A DNA stretch of 64,000 nucleotides from Rhodosporidiobolus odoratus. Its lineage: Eukaryota > Basidiomycota > Microbotryomycetes > Sporidiobolales > Sporidiobolaceae. How positions within the stretch are numbered: position 1 is the first letter of the stretch; each line of letters opens with the position of its first letter. The stretch spans positions 1,922,001 to 1,986,000 of the forward strand of contig JAOANU010000001.1 of NCBI GenBank assembly GCA_034387635.1. Direction: 5' to 3'. The position numbers and the translations under genes were made by a program. Positions 35,401 through 46,200 of the stretch are shown here, piece after piece. The notes beneath the pieces were generated by a model that worked only from the letters and a program-made list of their open reading frames with translations, did no database searches and was not told where the DNA came from.

Positions 35401-35512
35401 ACGCTTCTGGGCAGACCGGGTAGGTAGATAGGGCGCACCACAGCTTCGCTAGCTTCCACGACGAGGCGTTTGAGCTCGTCTGGGTGATATCGCTGCCGGG
35501 GTAATCGGCCAT
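32404..35512 (-). CDS. SPT7: SAGA complex subunit Spt7 (bromodomain protein)
   Basis: Core subunit of the SAGA histone acetyltransferase complex. The first exons (MADYPGSDITQTSSNASS) lead into a bromodomain: APFLQKVRKADVPDYYD, VIKRPMDLATLLKKVKQQ, and DIDLIWSNCLLYNSHPNHPL, holding the acetyl-lysine-binding Asn. The wording is closer to Spt7 than to other bromodomain proteins. A disordered middle of about 350 residues follows. Near the C-terminus is the bromo-associated histone-fold segment (AGFEG..., then ASLDVLTHLAGEYLTNLGRT and LRFYSDRYG), which pairs with Taf10-type partners in yeast. The protein ends in a Lys tract (PTKKKKKKAAASG) that may be a nuclear signal. About ten exons. The 3' end lies 117 bp from the USO1 stop codon (convergent genes). 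Confidence 0.92.
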
Positions 35513-36747
35513 TGACAGATCCCGCCCTCGCCCCCTCCCGGGCTCGAGATTGTCGCGCGTCGATAGCAGCGAAGAGATACTGAAGTTTCCGACGTGTCTT
35601 GGTCAGCCTGAGGGTGTTAACGGGGAGAGGAGATGCGTACCTTCATCACCCGCCGACGAGACGCGAACGTTCCCTAAACCTCACCAATCTGGACAGCGCT
35701 GGTCTTGCTGGAATGTTTGAAAGGGCAGCTGACGAATCTCGCGTGCAGATCGCGCTCACGGGAGGGCTGTGTGGGCGAACGGGTTGGGGCTTCCAACCTC
35801 CTCGCCCTCGGACCCGCCAACTTGCTTCTCTGTTTCCGCTCTATCACTCCATCGCTGCGGTCGGACGACATGCACGCTTCGACTGCAGCATATAATGCGA
35901 TTTCCAGCCGTGCAACTCTCGCCCAAAACGGTGCCGTTGTTGTCTTGATTCGGCTATGTTACTTCGGATCTTTCGCCACGACCGCTAGCATACGTGTCGA
36001 CGGGTAGGCATACAAACCACATTTAGCAAATTGTCGAAGTAGCCTTTCTTTGCTTGATGCGGATCCTGCAATCTGAGGGCGCAGCTTCCTTTCGCGGTGA
36101 ATTTTCCTTCTCTCCTGTTTCTTTCCAGCTCGACTTGCACTGATGCTTCGCCCCGATATTTCATAGCCGCAGCAGCCTCAATATCGCATGCCGGCCGTGC
36201 GCGGGACGACTCTGCCCCGATGCTCACGGCGCCCGCTGGACATTCCTTTCCCTTTTACTGTGCCGCTCAGGGGTTTCCTTCCTTAGCTCGGCTGTTCCTG
36301 CCTCGAGCGAGCTTGAGGTCTACGGCATCGACACGAAGTGGAGCTCTTACCAGTTGGATATGCTTGGTTACCTTAGCCTGGCTGGCGACACTTTTCAGCT
36401 TGCTCTCTTTTATTGCATTTGGCGCGCAGCGCTGGGCTTGTGGCTTATTTCACAGTCGTCGTACCTCCGGATCGTCCTAGACCGGACGGTGTATGGCTCT
36501 CTCGGTGCATTGCAGAGCTACCAGCTGTGCGCCTCGGGATTTTCTTCGCTTTTTTCTGCAGTCATTCGTGCTCTCGTATGCATTCACCACGCGCGCATCG
36601 ATAGGACGCTGAGCCTAGCTGTACCGTATCTGCGCCAGCGAAAGAAAGAGCAAATAAGGGGACAAGTGACGGTTGGTCAAGGTCAACGTTGCAACTCGTT
36701 TTCTGTTCTCGTTCCCCCACCTCTCCTCACGTCTCGAGTTCACCACC
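35513..36747. other. Divergent intergenic region SPT7 / PARP-finger gene
   Basis: About 1.2 kb with no supported coding sequence; open frames in it lack domains and plausible codon use. A TATA-like sequence (CATATAATGC) is at about 35889. Confidence 0.45.
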
Positions 36748-38364
36748 ATGAGCTACCGTCTCGAATATGCCAGTATGTTACACTCCACTCACGGACTGTC
36801 TACACGCCTCATCGACGCTACCACCGCTCTGCCCGCGGCGCGCAACACCTCGTGCTGTCATCGAAGTTCATGCCAATACAGAGCGCTGCGTTGACCTTCG
36901 AACCTAGCCGTACACTGACGTACTGCCCTGTCCATACTCCCTACACCCCTACAACTTTATATCCTCATCTGACCACGCCTTGTCCCCATCGCAACTCGCT
37001 CGCAACCCACTCGTTCCCATCTGCACTCGTTCCTTTCCCCCACCCTGATAGAGCTCGGCACTTCCAAATGCAAGGGTCAGATGCCTTGCAAAGGCACGTC
37101 CATTCCCAAGGTGAGCCTTGTTGCGATTGAGGGTCAAGGAGGTGACAATCGACGATCAGATTGGCGACGAGCATGAGCGGTTCTTTCTGACGTGCGCGGC
37201 GGGATGGGCGTGGAACATGGTGTGCAGGGTTCGCTGAGGACGGGAACGATGGTCGTTATCAGTGCGTCCAGTCTCCGTTTCTTCCTATCTTTCCCATCCC
37301 TTTTTCTCTGTTGACATGCGGATATTCCCGTGTCGCTCGTAGACGGCAACTCGACCTTCCAGTGGCGTCACTGGGGCTGCACCACAGGCAAGCAATTCTC
37401 AAACATGAAGGAGTCGTTTGACGCGGCGGAAGATCTCGATGGTTACGAAGACCTTCAGCCGGAGGATCAGGAGAGGGTCAAGGCTGCCTTCGAGAAAGGC
37501 GAGGGTACGTCCGCAACCTTCATGTGCTCTACTGCGTTGGTCTGAAGCGTTCGCCTCGTACAGTTGCCGACGAAGACATCCCGGAAAGCGCCCGCAAGCC
37601 GGAGCCGGAGGAGGGGCAGGACGACGAGGCGCCTAAGCCGAAGAGGGGGAGGAAGAAGAAGGCTGCCGATGACGACGAAGACGAAAAGCCCAAGAAGAAG
37701 GTACATACCTTCCCCTGTCAGCCCATGCCGCGTATTCCTGACATCGGTTCCTGTATTCCCCTTGTTCGGCTGCAGGCTCAGCCGAAGAAGAAAGCTGCCT
37801 CCAAGAAGAAGAAGACCGACAGCGCCGAGGAAGAGGAGGGCGGTAGTTCTGGTGCAGAGTCTGATGTGCGCCTTAGTGATTCCTGCTCGGAATTCCTGCC
37901 ATGTTCCCGTGACGCAGTCACCTCGACTGACCGCTGTCCACTGGTCGTGATGCGCAGGAAAAACCCAAGAAGAAGAAGCCTGCTGCCAAAAAGCGCAAAG
38001 CGGCTGACGAGGACGAGTCCGAGGTACGACCTCATCCTGACTATACCCTTTCAGCCCTCACACTGCTTACTTGCCGCATACCACAGGACGAAAAGCCCAA
38101 GAAAAAGGTGCCTGTTAAGAAGGCCGGTGCCAAGAAACCCGCTGCTAAGAAGCAGAAGAAGGCTGCCTCCGACTTGAGCGGTAGCGAGGAGGTGTGTTGC
38201 CGCTTCCTCGCCTTCATTTCAACGGAGCTAACTTTCTCTTCCTCCTGGCTCTTCAGGAGCCGCCCAAAAAGCGCGCTACTTCGAAGCGTGCTGCTGCCTC
38301 CAAGGGTAGCAAGAAAGCTGCCGCCGCTGCGGCGGAGGACGAGGAAGGTTCCGGCTCGGACTGA
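36748..38364 (+). CDS. PARP-type zinc-finger nuclear protein with Lys-rich tail
   Basis: Nine exons: 36748-36772, 37052-37110, 37228-37261, 37343-37504, 37564-37700, 37776-37865, 37958-38023, 38087-38191, 38257-38364; total 261 residues. The first four encode one PARP-type finger: MSYRLEYAKLGTSKCKG, C-x5-C (CKGQMPC), KGSLRTGTMVVI, then H-x2-C in WRHWGC, and DGYEDLQPEDQERVKAAF. PARP fingers recognise DNA breaks; there is no poly-ADP-ribose polymerase domain here. The C-x5-C spacing differs from the C-x2-C of animal PARP1. The rest alternates basic blocks (KPKKK, KKRK) with acidic ones (EEEE, DEDESE), like a chromatin-binding tail. A role in DNA repair or chromatin is inferred from the finger. 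Confidence 0.88.
37564..38364 (+). repeat. Series of symmetric Lys-rich cassette exons
   Basis: The last five exons of the PARP-finger gene each hold a basic core plus an acidic end. Exons at 37776, 37958 and 38087 are exact multiples of three (90, 66 and 105 nt) and start and end in phase 0. The phrase EKPKKK occurs three times: at the end of the 37564 exon, and at the start of the 37958 and 38087 exons. Confidence 0.8.
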
Positions 38365-40332
38365 ACTCGTCTCTCCCCTCGTCAGCCCAACTGTATGGGT
38401 GTTTATCCTTTCCCGTCAATAGCCTCCGCTCAGTGTTCCGCTTGCTTCAAGATACCCATAGTTCCCGTCTCTCTTCCATCTCTCCGCTTACCGCTTGTAA
38501 CGACGTTTTCTCCTGACCCATCCTGCCTGTTTTCTCCGTATCAGGATCAGACTGCCGGAGATCCAAAGACGTGCGTGGTGAGCTGCTGACACGGAAAAAG
38601 TCATTCAGCAAGAAGGTGGACCCGAGCAAGTTGTCTTGACGCCAGCGGCAAAGCGCTCCAATTTGTGGGCAAATATGGTCTGTTCCGGTGCAGACTGCTG
38701 TGTGTTGCGAGACATTGCGTGGAGTGCCATTGCGGCACCAGACGAACTTCGCCGACTCAGTCGCGAGAAAAGAAAAAGGCAAAAAGGAGGCGTTCGCGGC
38801 TGTATCGCGTGGCCTAAGTGTATGGCAGGCGAGCGGAGGGCTATCTGTCAGTACTTGGGATACGGCACTGCCGGTCGAACTGTCCTTCCTTACTCTGCTC
38901 TGAGATACAGGTTCGACTGCTTTGCTGTTCACACCAAGAGACAGCGATCTCCGGCACCGTGCCTCGTTCCGCATCCGAGCCCGACGTTCGTACGGTAGGC
39001 TGAACTCCCGGCGCGGTTCGCACCCGACGGGTACTTGTGTAGAATGTGGGTCCAAAGCGGGAAAAAAGCGAAAGCGATGGGTACCGGCGAGTTGCTTGCA
39101 GGCTAGCAGGCCGCCCGTGCCCACCCATCTGCACGTGTTCAGTAGGTAGGCGACAAACGCAGTTGCAGAGACCGCCATATAGCTGCACATTGCAGGAGGT
39201 CTCGCGAAGCTGAGAAGGTCAAGTCCTTTATTGCTGGTTGTCGATGGGCGCAGCTTGAGCGAGCTCGCCAAGATAAAGACAGCACGACTTCATCACTAGC
39301 TCTCGACTTGGCTTACGAGGGAGGCAGGCGAACCCGCCGGGTGCAGAGCTTGGGCAAACGCCGTCAGTATGAAGCGTCCTTTACCGGAGAGATGACCAGT
39401 CGAGGTACGGGCAGGCGCTCCGCCTTCTTTTTGGGTACCGATGGTTCAGTGGCGGCGAAGCGAACGAGCCAGAGTAGAGACGGGGGTTGAGTTGGCCCTT
39501 GAAGTGCAGCGCTTCCGCTGCCTCAAGGGCTGGGACGGGGCGTGGTAGCACTGCCACAGCCCCCGAAGGAAGCGAAGGAAGCTCAAGGTGAGCCAGAGCT
39601 CCTATGGTGCGACGCTAGTCAAAGACGGTAGCGCTGCAGCAGCTCAACGCCGGGTGTGAAAGGCAAGAAGAATTAGGAAGTGAAGAGGTTGCACTCGGAG
39701 TCTGTCTGGTCAGCGCCAATACGAGCATGGCTGGATTGGCGGAGCACTAGCACGGGGCCGAAACTCAGGTTGGAGCGGGCTGAAGCAGCGACGTGAGCGC
39801 TCGCCAACAACTCGAAGATCGACTGAAAAAGAGGGAAACGAACTTTGCTGGCCTTGCACAAGCTCGTCCGCCTGTACATCCCACAGACAGCACACTAGAG
39901 TCTCGAATGACGCTCGGTAAACACGCATCGTCGCCTGAATGGGCAGAGCGGGCGCCAGCGAGAATATGAACGAGGAGCGCGAGATTGGATGGCGCAGAGA
40001 AAAGCGAAGACAGCATGCGGGTCAAGGTCGGCGGTACGGTGTAGGTGGGTGCCGGACAAGCGGTCGTTCTGCCGGACCAGCACGAGCTTCGTGAATATCG
40101 GTCAAGAGAGGTTGGTGTTCGGGTGGGCCGCCAAGAATGTCATTCGACGGTCGTTCTCTTTTTGCCCGACCTTTCTGCCCGCCGGCTTTCCGCTCGTCCG
40201 CAGCCGCTCAGAACGTCACCCGCGCTCCCGCACCTGCCGACCGAATAAGACGACGTCCAAGCAGCTTCTCTCGTGTTTCAGCCCATTAGTCGCATTCGTT
40301 CGATCAACTCGTTTGCGTTGCTGCTCTACTAC
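38365..40332. other. 2-kb convergent gap without recognised gene
   Basis: Lies between two converging genes, so no promoter is expected, yet it is the longest gap in the window. A 274-codon minus-strand open frame (38447-39271) has no domain and a Cys/Arg-rich, random-like composition. A strong hairpin lies at 39495-39530. A non-coding RNA, a very diverged gene or old decayed sequence are possible. Confidence 0.5.
39495..39530. other. Strong inverted repeat (hairpin)
   Basis: Outer arms GCCCTTGA (39495-39502) and TCAAGGGC (39523-39530) are perfect complements. Inner arms GCAGCG (39506-39511) and CGCTGC (39516-39521) are also perfect, with a CTTC loop and a small 3/1-nt internal bulge. Fourteen base pairs in 36 nt. 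A second weaker stem (GGGGC...GCCCC) follows at about 39537-39565. Confidence 0.6.
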
Positions 40333-41366
40333 TCAAGACCGCTGATGAGCGTACAGCGCGACCCCCGCGTTCTTGACCGACAGAACAGCGCTGCTCAGAT
40401 GAGATAACGCATCCTCCAACACTCGTCGCTCCGTCTCCGCCAGAGTTTGCCCGCCAGCCCGCCGCTCACTTCCACACACGAGACTCTCCAACTCCACCGC
40501 CCTCGCCCGAATCAACTCCAATAAAGCGGTGTCTTGCGCTAGTTGCTGATGCTGCTGTTCCAACGCCGCGGCTTCAACACGGTGGCGGAAAGCGGTAGTC
40601 GAGGAAGGGGTAGGTGCCGGAGACGAGGGAGCGTCGTGGCCCGGAGAAGACGGGAGGTCACCGGAAGGTCGAGGAAAGGTTGCGGCGGGTGCGACCGGGT
40701 GCATGGTGACTCGCTGCGCAAGCCAGATGTGATTGCAGAGCACACGGTGACTTGCGAAGTCCGGGCGTGCGTGCGCAGCCATTCACGGGCTTCGAGGGAC
40801 ATGCGCGAGTAATTCATATCCTCGAGGGTACCCGGCTGATGACCGCTGTGCACGTGTTCGACCGTGACCTCGACGAAGGGGTCATTAAAGCGCTTCCGGG
40901 CATGGTAAGTAGCCTTGCATCCAACCTTGACGCTCTTCTTGCTTGCTTGGCGCTTCCGATTAGGGTCGAGGGGTGATAGGACGCGCTTGTCGGGTACACC
41001 GGCGTGGTCACATTGCAGCTTCTGGGTCCACTCGTACTCCGGTACCTTTGTAGCGCGCGGGACGTAGCTGGCACCGCCTGTCGAAGAGAAGCCGCGATCA
41101 GCTTTGTTTGATTCGAGCGAAACACCAAACAAGCCGTTTCTAGCCCTGTTCTCCCGTCGCTTGGCTCGCGTAGCCTCGTCGGACCGTTGCGTACGCACCC
41201 ACCGGCCACTCTGCTCCCGCTCCCCTTTCCACTTCGTGCTTAGAGAGGCGTGAACACGGACGGTTGAGTGAGAGGTGTCTGGATCTACTCCCTCGGGAAT
41301 GACGGAGCCGAGTTTACGCTTAGCGTGTAGCTTAGAAGAGGCGGCGACGACGAAAGAAGCGGACAT
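40333..41366 (-). CDS. Zinc-binding FAR1/FLYWCH-like protein
   Basis: Starts at ATG 41366 (MSASFVVAASSKLHAKRK). The middle has a compact block with spaced Cys/His: WTQKLQCDHAG, then KVGCKATYHARKRF, then EVTVEHVHSGHQPGTL and MSLEAREWL. This layout (C...C...H-x-H, followed by a helix) resembles the WRKY/FLYWCH/FAR1 zinc fold found in MULE-type transposases and regulators derived from them. That assignment is inference. The C-terminus, in another frame (40713-40333), is rich in Gln/Ala/Glu and likely helical (AAALEQQHQQLAQDTALLEL). Joining at 40752/40713 needs only a 38-nt intron with a weak GTCACC donor, so the junction is uncertain; it would give about 331 residues. Confidence 0.6.
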
Positions 41367-41615
41367 TAAAGCGAGCAGTGATGGTTGAAGTGAGCGATGA
41401 ACAAACAAGCGACCCGCGAGGAGGAGCCGGGCGGGAAGACTGGGACCGAGCGACAGGGGGCCGCTGGGCCTCGACCCTCGGGGCGAAACGAAACCAGAAC
41501 GACCGTCGAAAGAAGGGATCGGGGTGGCCCGCGCCGAAGTTGAAAGATACAACTCCGCTTGGTCTTCTCCTACGCACACAACTGCACGCATACACAGAGC
41601 TATACACACGATAGC

Positions 41616-42912
41616 ATGGCCGCCAGCGCATCCTCCGACCCTACGACCGGCACTCCCGCCGCTCCTCCAGTTCCTCTCGACTGTCAGACCGGCACTTTGG
41701 GCTTCTTCCACACTATCGAACGGCTAAAGGTACGTAGCAACGCCACTCTATATTCTCACTTGATCTCACTTGAGGGAGCGGAAGAGCTTCACAAAGCTGC
41801 TACAACGAGGTAGAGAGCGAGGTTGGACGACCAACTGATAGCTCTCTCCTGCTGATATAGACCAACAAGCGGACTGGCTGGGTCAACCAGGGCATCCTCA
41901 AGCCTGAGAGTATCGCCGACCACATGTACAGGTGCGTCCACGAGTACACCTGCCTTTTCATCCTCACCTTTCCTCGATGCCTTTCTTCGCTTCCTCCTGT
42001 CCACCTCCTATTCCTCCCTCGGTTAGTCCTTGCTTTGCCAAATGTATGGACTGACCTGGTCCTGTCAATCCCTACGCAGAATGGCCATGATGTGCCTGGC
42101 CTACCCGGAAACATCAGACCTCGACATCTCAAAGTACCCTCTCTTCTCCCTCTTTCTCCCCTGATCTTGTATACTGACCTTTCCGCCTGCAGATGCATCC
42201 TCCTGTCTCTCGTCCACGATATGGCAGAAGCAGACGTCGGAGACATCACCCCTGAACATGCATCGGGAGTGTCGAAGGAGACCAAGTTGGCGCTGGAGGA
42301 GGTGCGTTTTCTCCTCGTCTTGGTGTTGGGCGCTCCCAGCTCACAAGACTACCTTCCATCGCACACACTCGAAGAAAGCTATGAACCGCATCTACGGCCT
42401 ACTCGGCAACTCGACTATTCCTGCTCTTCGCCTCAAGTCGCTTTGGGAAGAATACGAGGCTCGCGAAACAGCCGAGAGCAAGTTCGTGAAGGACCTCGAC
42501 TTGCTCGAGCTGTGTCAACAAGCAGTCGAGTATGAGAACTGTACGTCACTCTCTCCTTGTATCGCCAAAGTGAAGGAAGCTGACCTTCCCGTTCGATTCG
42601 TCCCGCTTTAGCTCAAGCATGCAGAAGTTTACAGGAGTTCTTCGAGACCACCATTCCTCGCATCTTGTCTCCCACAGTCAAGCAGTGGGCCCGCGAGCTG
42701 TACGTTACTTCCTCACAATTCGCCAAATCGAGCGATCCTGACACATTTCCCCCTCCTTTCGCAGGATGGAGGAGCGACGGACAAAGTGGGCGGAACGTGG
42801 CTGGAGCGACTTCAAGCCGGTCTGGCCGCAAGACGAGCCGGTGAAGAACGGCGGGGGTGAGAAGAAGACGATCCCGGTACGAGTGTACGGTGAGCACGCT
42901 GTCGAGCAGTAG
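41616..42912 (+). CDS. HD-domain 5'-deoxynucleotidase (HDDC2/YfbR type)
   Basis: Hydrolyses deoxynucleoside 5'-monophosphates in the family (E. coli YfbR, yeast YGK1/YBR242W). About six exons. The N-terminus has LGFFHTIERLK / TNKRTGWVNQGI, then the metal-binding HD motif residues in ESIADHMYRMAMM and ILLSLVHDMAEADVGDITP, and the helix block KAMNRIYGLLGN...ARETAESKFVKDLDLLELC with the late Asp ligand. The C-terminus (FFETTIPRILSPTVKQWARE) is as in other HDDC2 proteins. Start ATG at 41616 gives MAASASSDPTTG. The gene lies 249 bp from the divergent zinc-protein gene and 315 bp upstream of the anillin-like gene. Confidence 0.93.
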
Positions 42913-43227
42913 TAGTAGCGCGTTTGTGTGTTGCCAGGTGCTCTGCGATTGTTGTACGAGTATGCTAGACGCGCAATAGAGCCTCTTTCTGCGACCCCGA
43001 GACGGATTGACGCGTGGAGAATTCGAATGTTGAACGATGTCGTCTCCCTCCCTCTGCCACTCCTGCTGATACCCGCTAGTGGCTTGTTGATACCGCGTAC
43101 TGCCTCAGTAGCTCGTCAAGAGTGGTACCGTACGTATCCCCCACTTTCCCCAGCTCTTGCGATGCTCAACTAGCTTCTCTGTCCAACAGTTTCGAGCGAG
43201 CAAACAACCCTCGTTACACGGCCTCAA

Positions 43228-46200
43228 ATGGCCTATTCAAGTACAATGGCACCTCAGATGGCCACACAGTCATCTATACACTCTACCCACTCGCCCATCC
43301 TCTCACCTGCAAGCTCTCACTCGCCCACCCTCTCCTCAAACGATCCCTCATCTCGACCCTCCTCGGTCATCATCCACAACGTCCGCGGCGCAGAAGGTGG
43401 AGTCGACGCCATCACTGCTCGAAGGAGAAACAGTGGCAGCTTCAAGCACATGTCCAGCGGCGGTCTCGTCAGCAACTCGCCCTTCATGCAGAGGCTCAAC
43501 TCGGGCGCCTCCTCGCCCACCAAACAGACCTCACCGTCGTTCAAGGGTCTCTACGACAGCGGCAGCAGGATCCCGATGGCAGTGACCGGGAGTCCGAGGA
43601 ATACCAGCGGATCGAGGAAGCCTAGCGGGGAGCACATCGCGGGACCGGTCAAGGAGAACAGCAATCCTTCCGAGTCCAACGAGCTCGCTTTCGCCAGCGC
43701 AGGGAAGAGTGACGATTCGTCCAAGCGCCCTTCTTCCACCTCGCCGTCGGTCCCCTTCCGCCCGACGCGACAAGGACCTTCCCCTTCTCCCGCCCTGTCT
43801 AGCGCATCGACTCTGTCCACTACGGCCTCACCTGCCCTTGGCGCCCCGTTCAAACCGTCTCGCCCGCAATTCGGTGTTCGTCGCCAACTTTCCATTCAAG
43901 ACGACCTTCCCCGTCGACAAACTTCTTCCTACGCCGCCTTGCAGAAAAACGTCCTCGTCTCCCACTCTCCTTTCAGCTCGTCCTCTCCCTCCTCGCCGAG
44001 GAAGAACGATATCGCTCCCTCTCCTGAACTCGTCCAGGTTCCTTACGAGATTGGCGCCATCGCCCACGAATCTGCTCCGAATGGGTACTACGAGCAGACT
44101 TCTCCCGACCTCAACTCCTCGTCTTTCGCACCTTCGAGCCCGAGCAAGATGAGCGGACATCTAGGACTGGGCGCACGACCCTTCGGCGTGTCCGCCTCTG
44201 CTAGCGCTGCGGAGCGTAGGGTCTACGCTGGAGCGGCCGTCCCGCCTCCCACCTCGCCACCTTCTGCTCTTTCCCCCATTCGCCGCGGCATTCGAGGGCC
44301 TCGCGCCATGGACGGGAATGGAGACTACGACGATGGCGAGGAAACGGAAAGGGAGGAGGCGTACGCCTCCCGAACGCTTAGGAGGCAGCCGAGCAATAAG
44401 ACGGTTACCTGGGCAGAGACGGAAGAGGTGCTCGAGTTTGAGGTGGAGGAAGAAAGGAGGAGGAGTATGATGAGCGACGCCAGCTCGACCTTCAGTGACG
44501 ACGACCGTTACTACCGCAACGGCCACGGCAGCACCGACGAGGAAGATTCGGAGGACGACATCTACGCCGTCCATATCGGCGGCAACGGCAGTTATTCCTT
44601 CGAGGAAGGCGGCAGCGTCGAGGTTCATGATCTTTCGCACGACGGCGCAGACTCGGATGCAGAGGAGAGTGTTGTCTCGACTGGCAGTTGCGCCATGGAC
44701 GACATGATTGGCCAGATCGACTCGTACATCCACGAAGGCGAGTCGTACGAGACGACCGACGTCTTTTCTCCCTCTCAGATCCCTTCTTTCACGGATGCGC
44801 CAGACCTGCCTGATCACTCTCATCGCCCACGTCAGCCTCAGTCCGCTTTCAGCAATTCAACGACGTCAGGCGCCGAGGAGGCGCCGAGCGAGGTTCCCTC
44901 CAGCTCTTGCTACAACGACGAGGAACCGGAGGAAGAGCACCTCCAGCACGCCCGCGAGCAGATTCTCGCCAGGGCCAGGGCAAGCTTGACGCAAGGCCCG
45001 ACTTCTTCGCCTGGTTCTCCTCGTCCCCCGCTTCCGTCGCCCCCATCCTCCGTCGCGACGGCGCCCCCTGCCATTCCTGCCACCGTCGCTACAGCGCACC
45101 TCGGCCCGCCAGTGACCAGCGCTACCCTCACCAAGAGCGAGTCGCAATATTCCCTCCCCGACATAGGCGGCGTCTCCCCCTTCATCGGTTTCGAGGACGA
45201 CGGTAAGGCTAGCTCCGTCGTTACCCTCGAGCGGGAGCAGCAGCAGGAAGTGCCTGTTCCTACGACGCAACCCCTCCAGCCGCAAGTCCATGCGCCCTCG
45301 ACCCCTTCCTCCCTAGCCGTCCCTTCCGAATCCACGCCTACATCGGCTGCACCAGCCGACTCTCCGATCATGTCCGGGCTAAACCGCCCGATCCTCTCGC
45401 CTCCTACCTCGCCCGCCCTCTCCCGCAAAGCCTCCCTCGTCGGCAGCGATGTCACCACTTCCTCCATTTCTTGGTACGGCTCGTCGGCCAATGGCAGTCT
45501 CCGTGGTGGTACTGTTCGCCTCGGCCGCGACCGACTCGAAGAACGGATGAAGGCGCATCAGGCATTGTTCGGCGTCGCCGAGGGCAGCCCCGTCTCCTCT
45601 TTCGGCGCTTTCCCTGCCACAGGAAGCCCTGCTGCGACTCGCTCGGCTCTGCCTGCCACTTCCTCCACCGCTGCAACGACCGGCGCCGGCGTCGGCCCCT
45701 TCTCGCAAGCGATGGAAGGTACTCAGTCTGCTCCCTCCGGCCCCCTCCCCCACCCGCAAGCCATCGAAGCTCGTCCGGCGCCTAAAGCCCGCTCTGCAAC
45801 CCTATCATCGTCCATGCTGCCTACCATCGCCGCCTCACCTCAGCGGTCTCGTCTCGCAGTCAGCGTCGGCGATCCGCTCACGGCGGACGTTGCGGAGGAG
45901 ATGCAAAGCCCCCTCGAGAGGCTCCGTCGAGGAATGGAAGGTAAGGGCACTGAGGAAGAAGGTGAAGAGGGCGGAATGTGGAGGAGTGGAGATAGCTTGC
46001 TCGGCGTTAACGAATTGGCGAAGTCTCGTGGAAGGGAGACGAGCCCGGCACCGGAGGACGAAGATTTGGTGGAGGAGACGGAGGATGAAGAGGAAGGTGC
46101 AGAGATGATCAGGAGCGGGAGCGGGTCGGCGCTTGCGGAGAGGAAGCAGGCTATTATTGCGAAGAGGAGGGAGAAGAACGGACTCGCACCGCCCGTTAAG

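Noticed and set aside
38447..39271. 274-codon minus-strand open frame in the 2-kb gap
   Set aside because: No recognisable domain, many Cys/Arg residues, no splice partners, and composition like a chance open frame in GC-rich DNA.
44161..44823. Minus-strand 220-codon frame inside the anillin-like exon
   Set aside because: Antisense shadow of a codon-biased exon; no domain.
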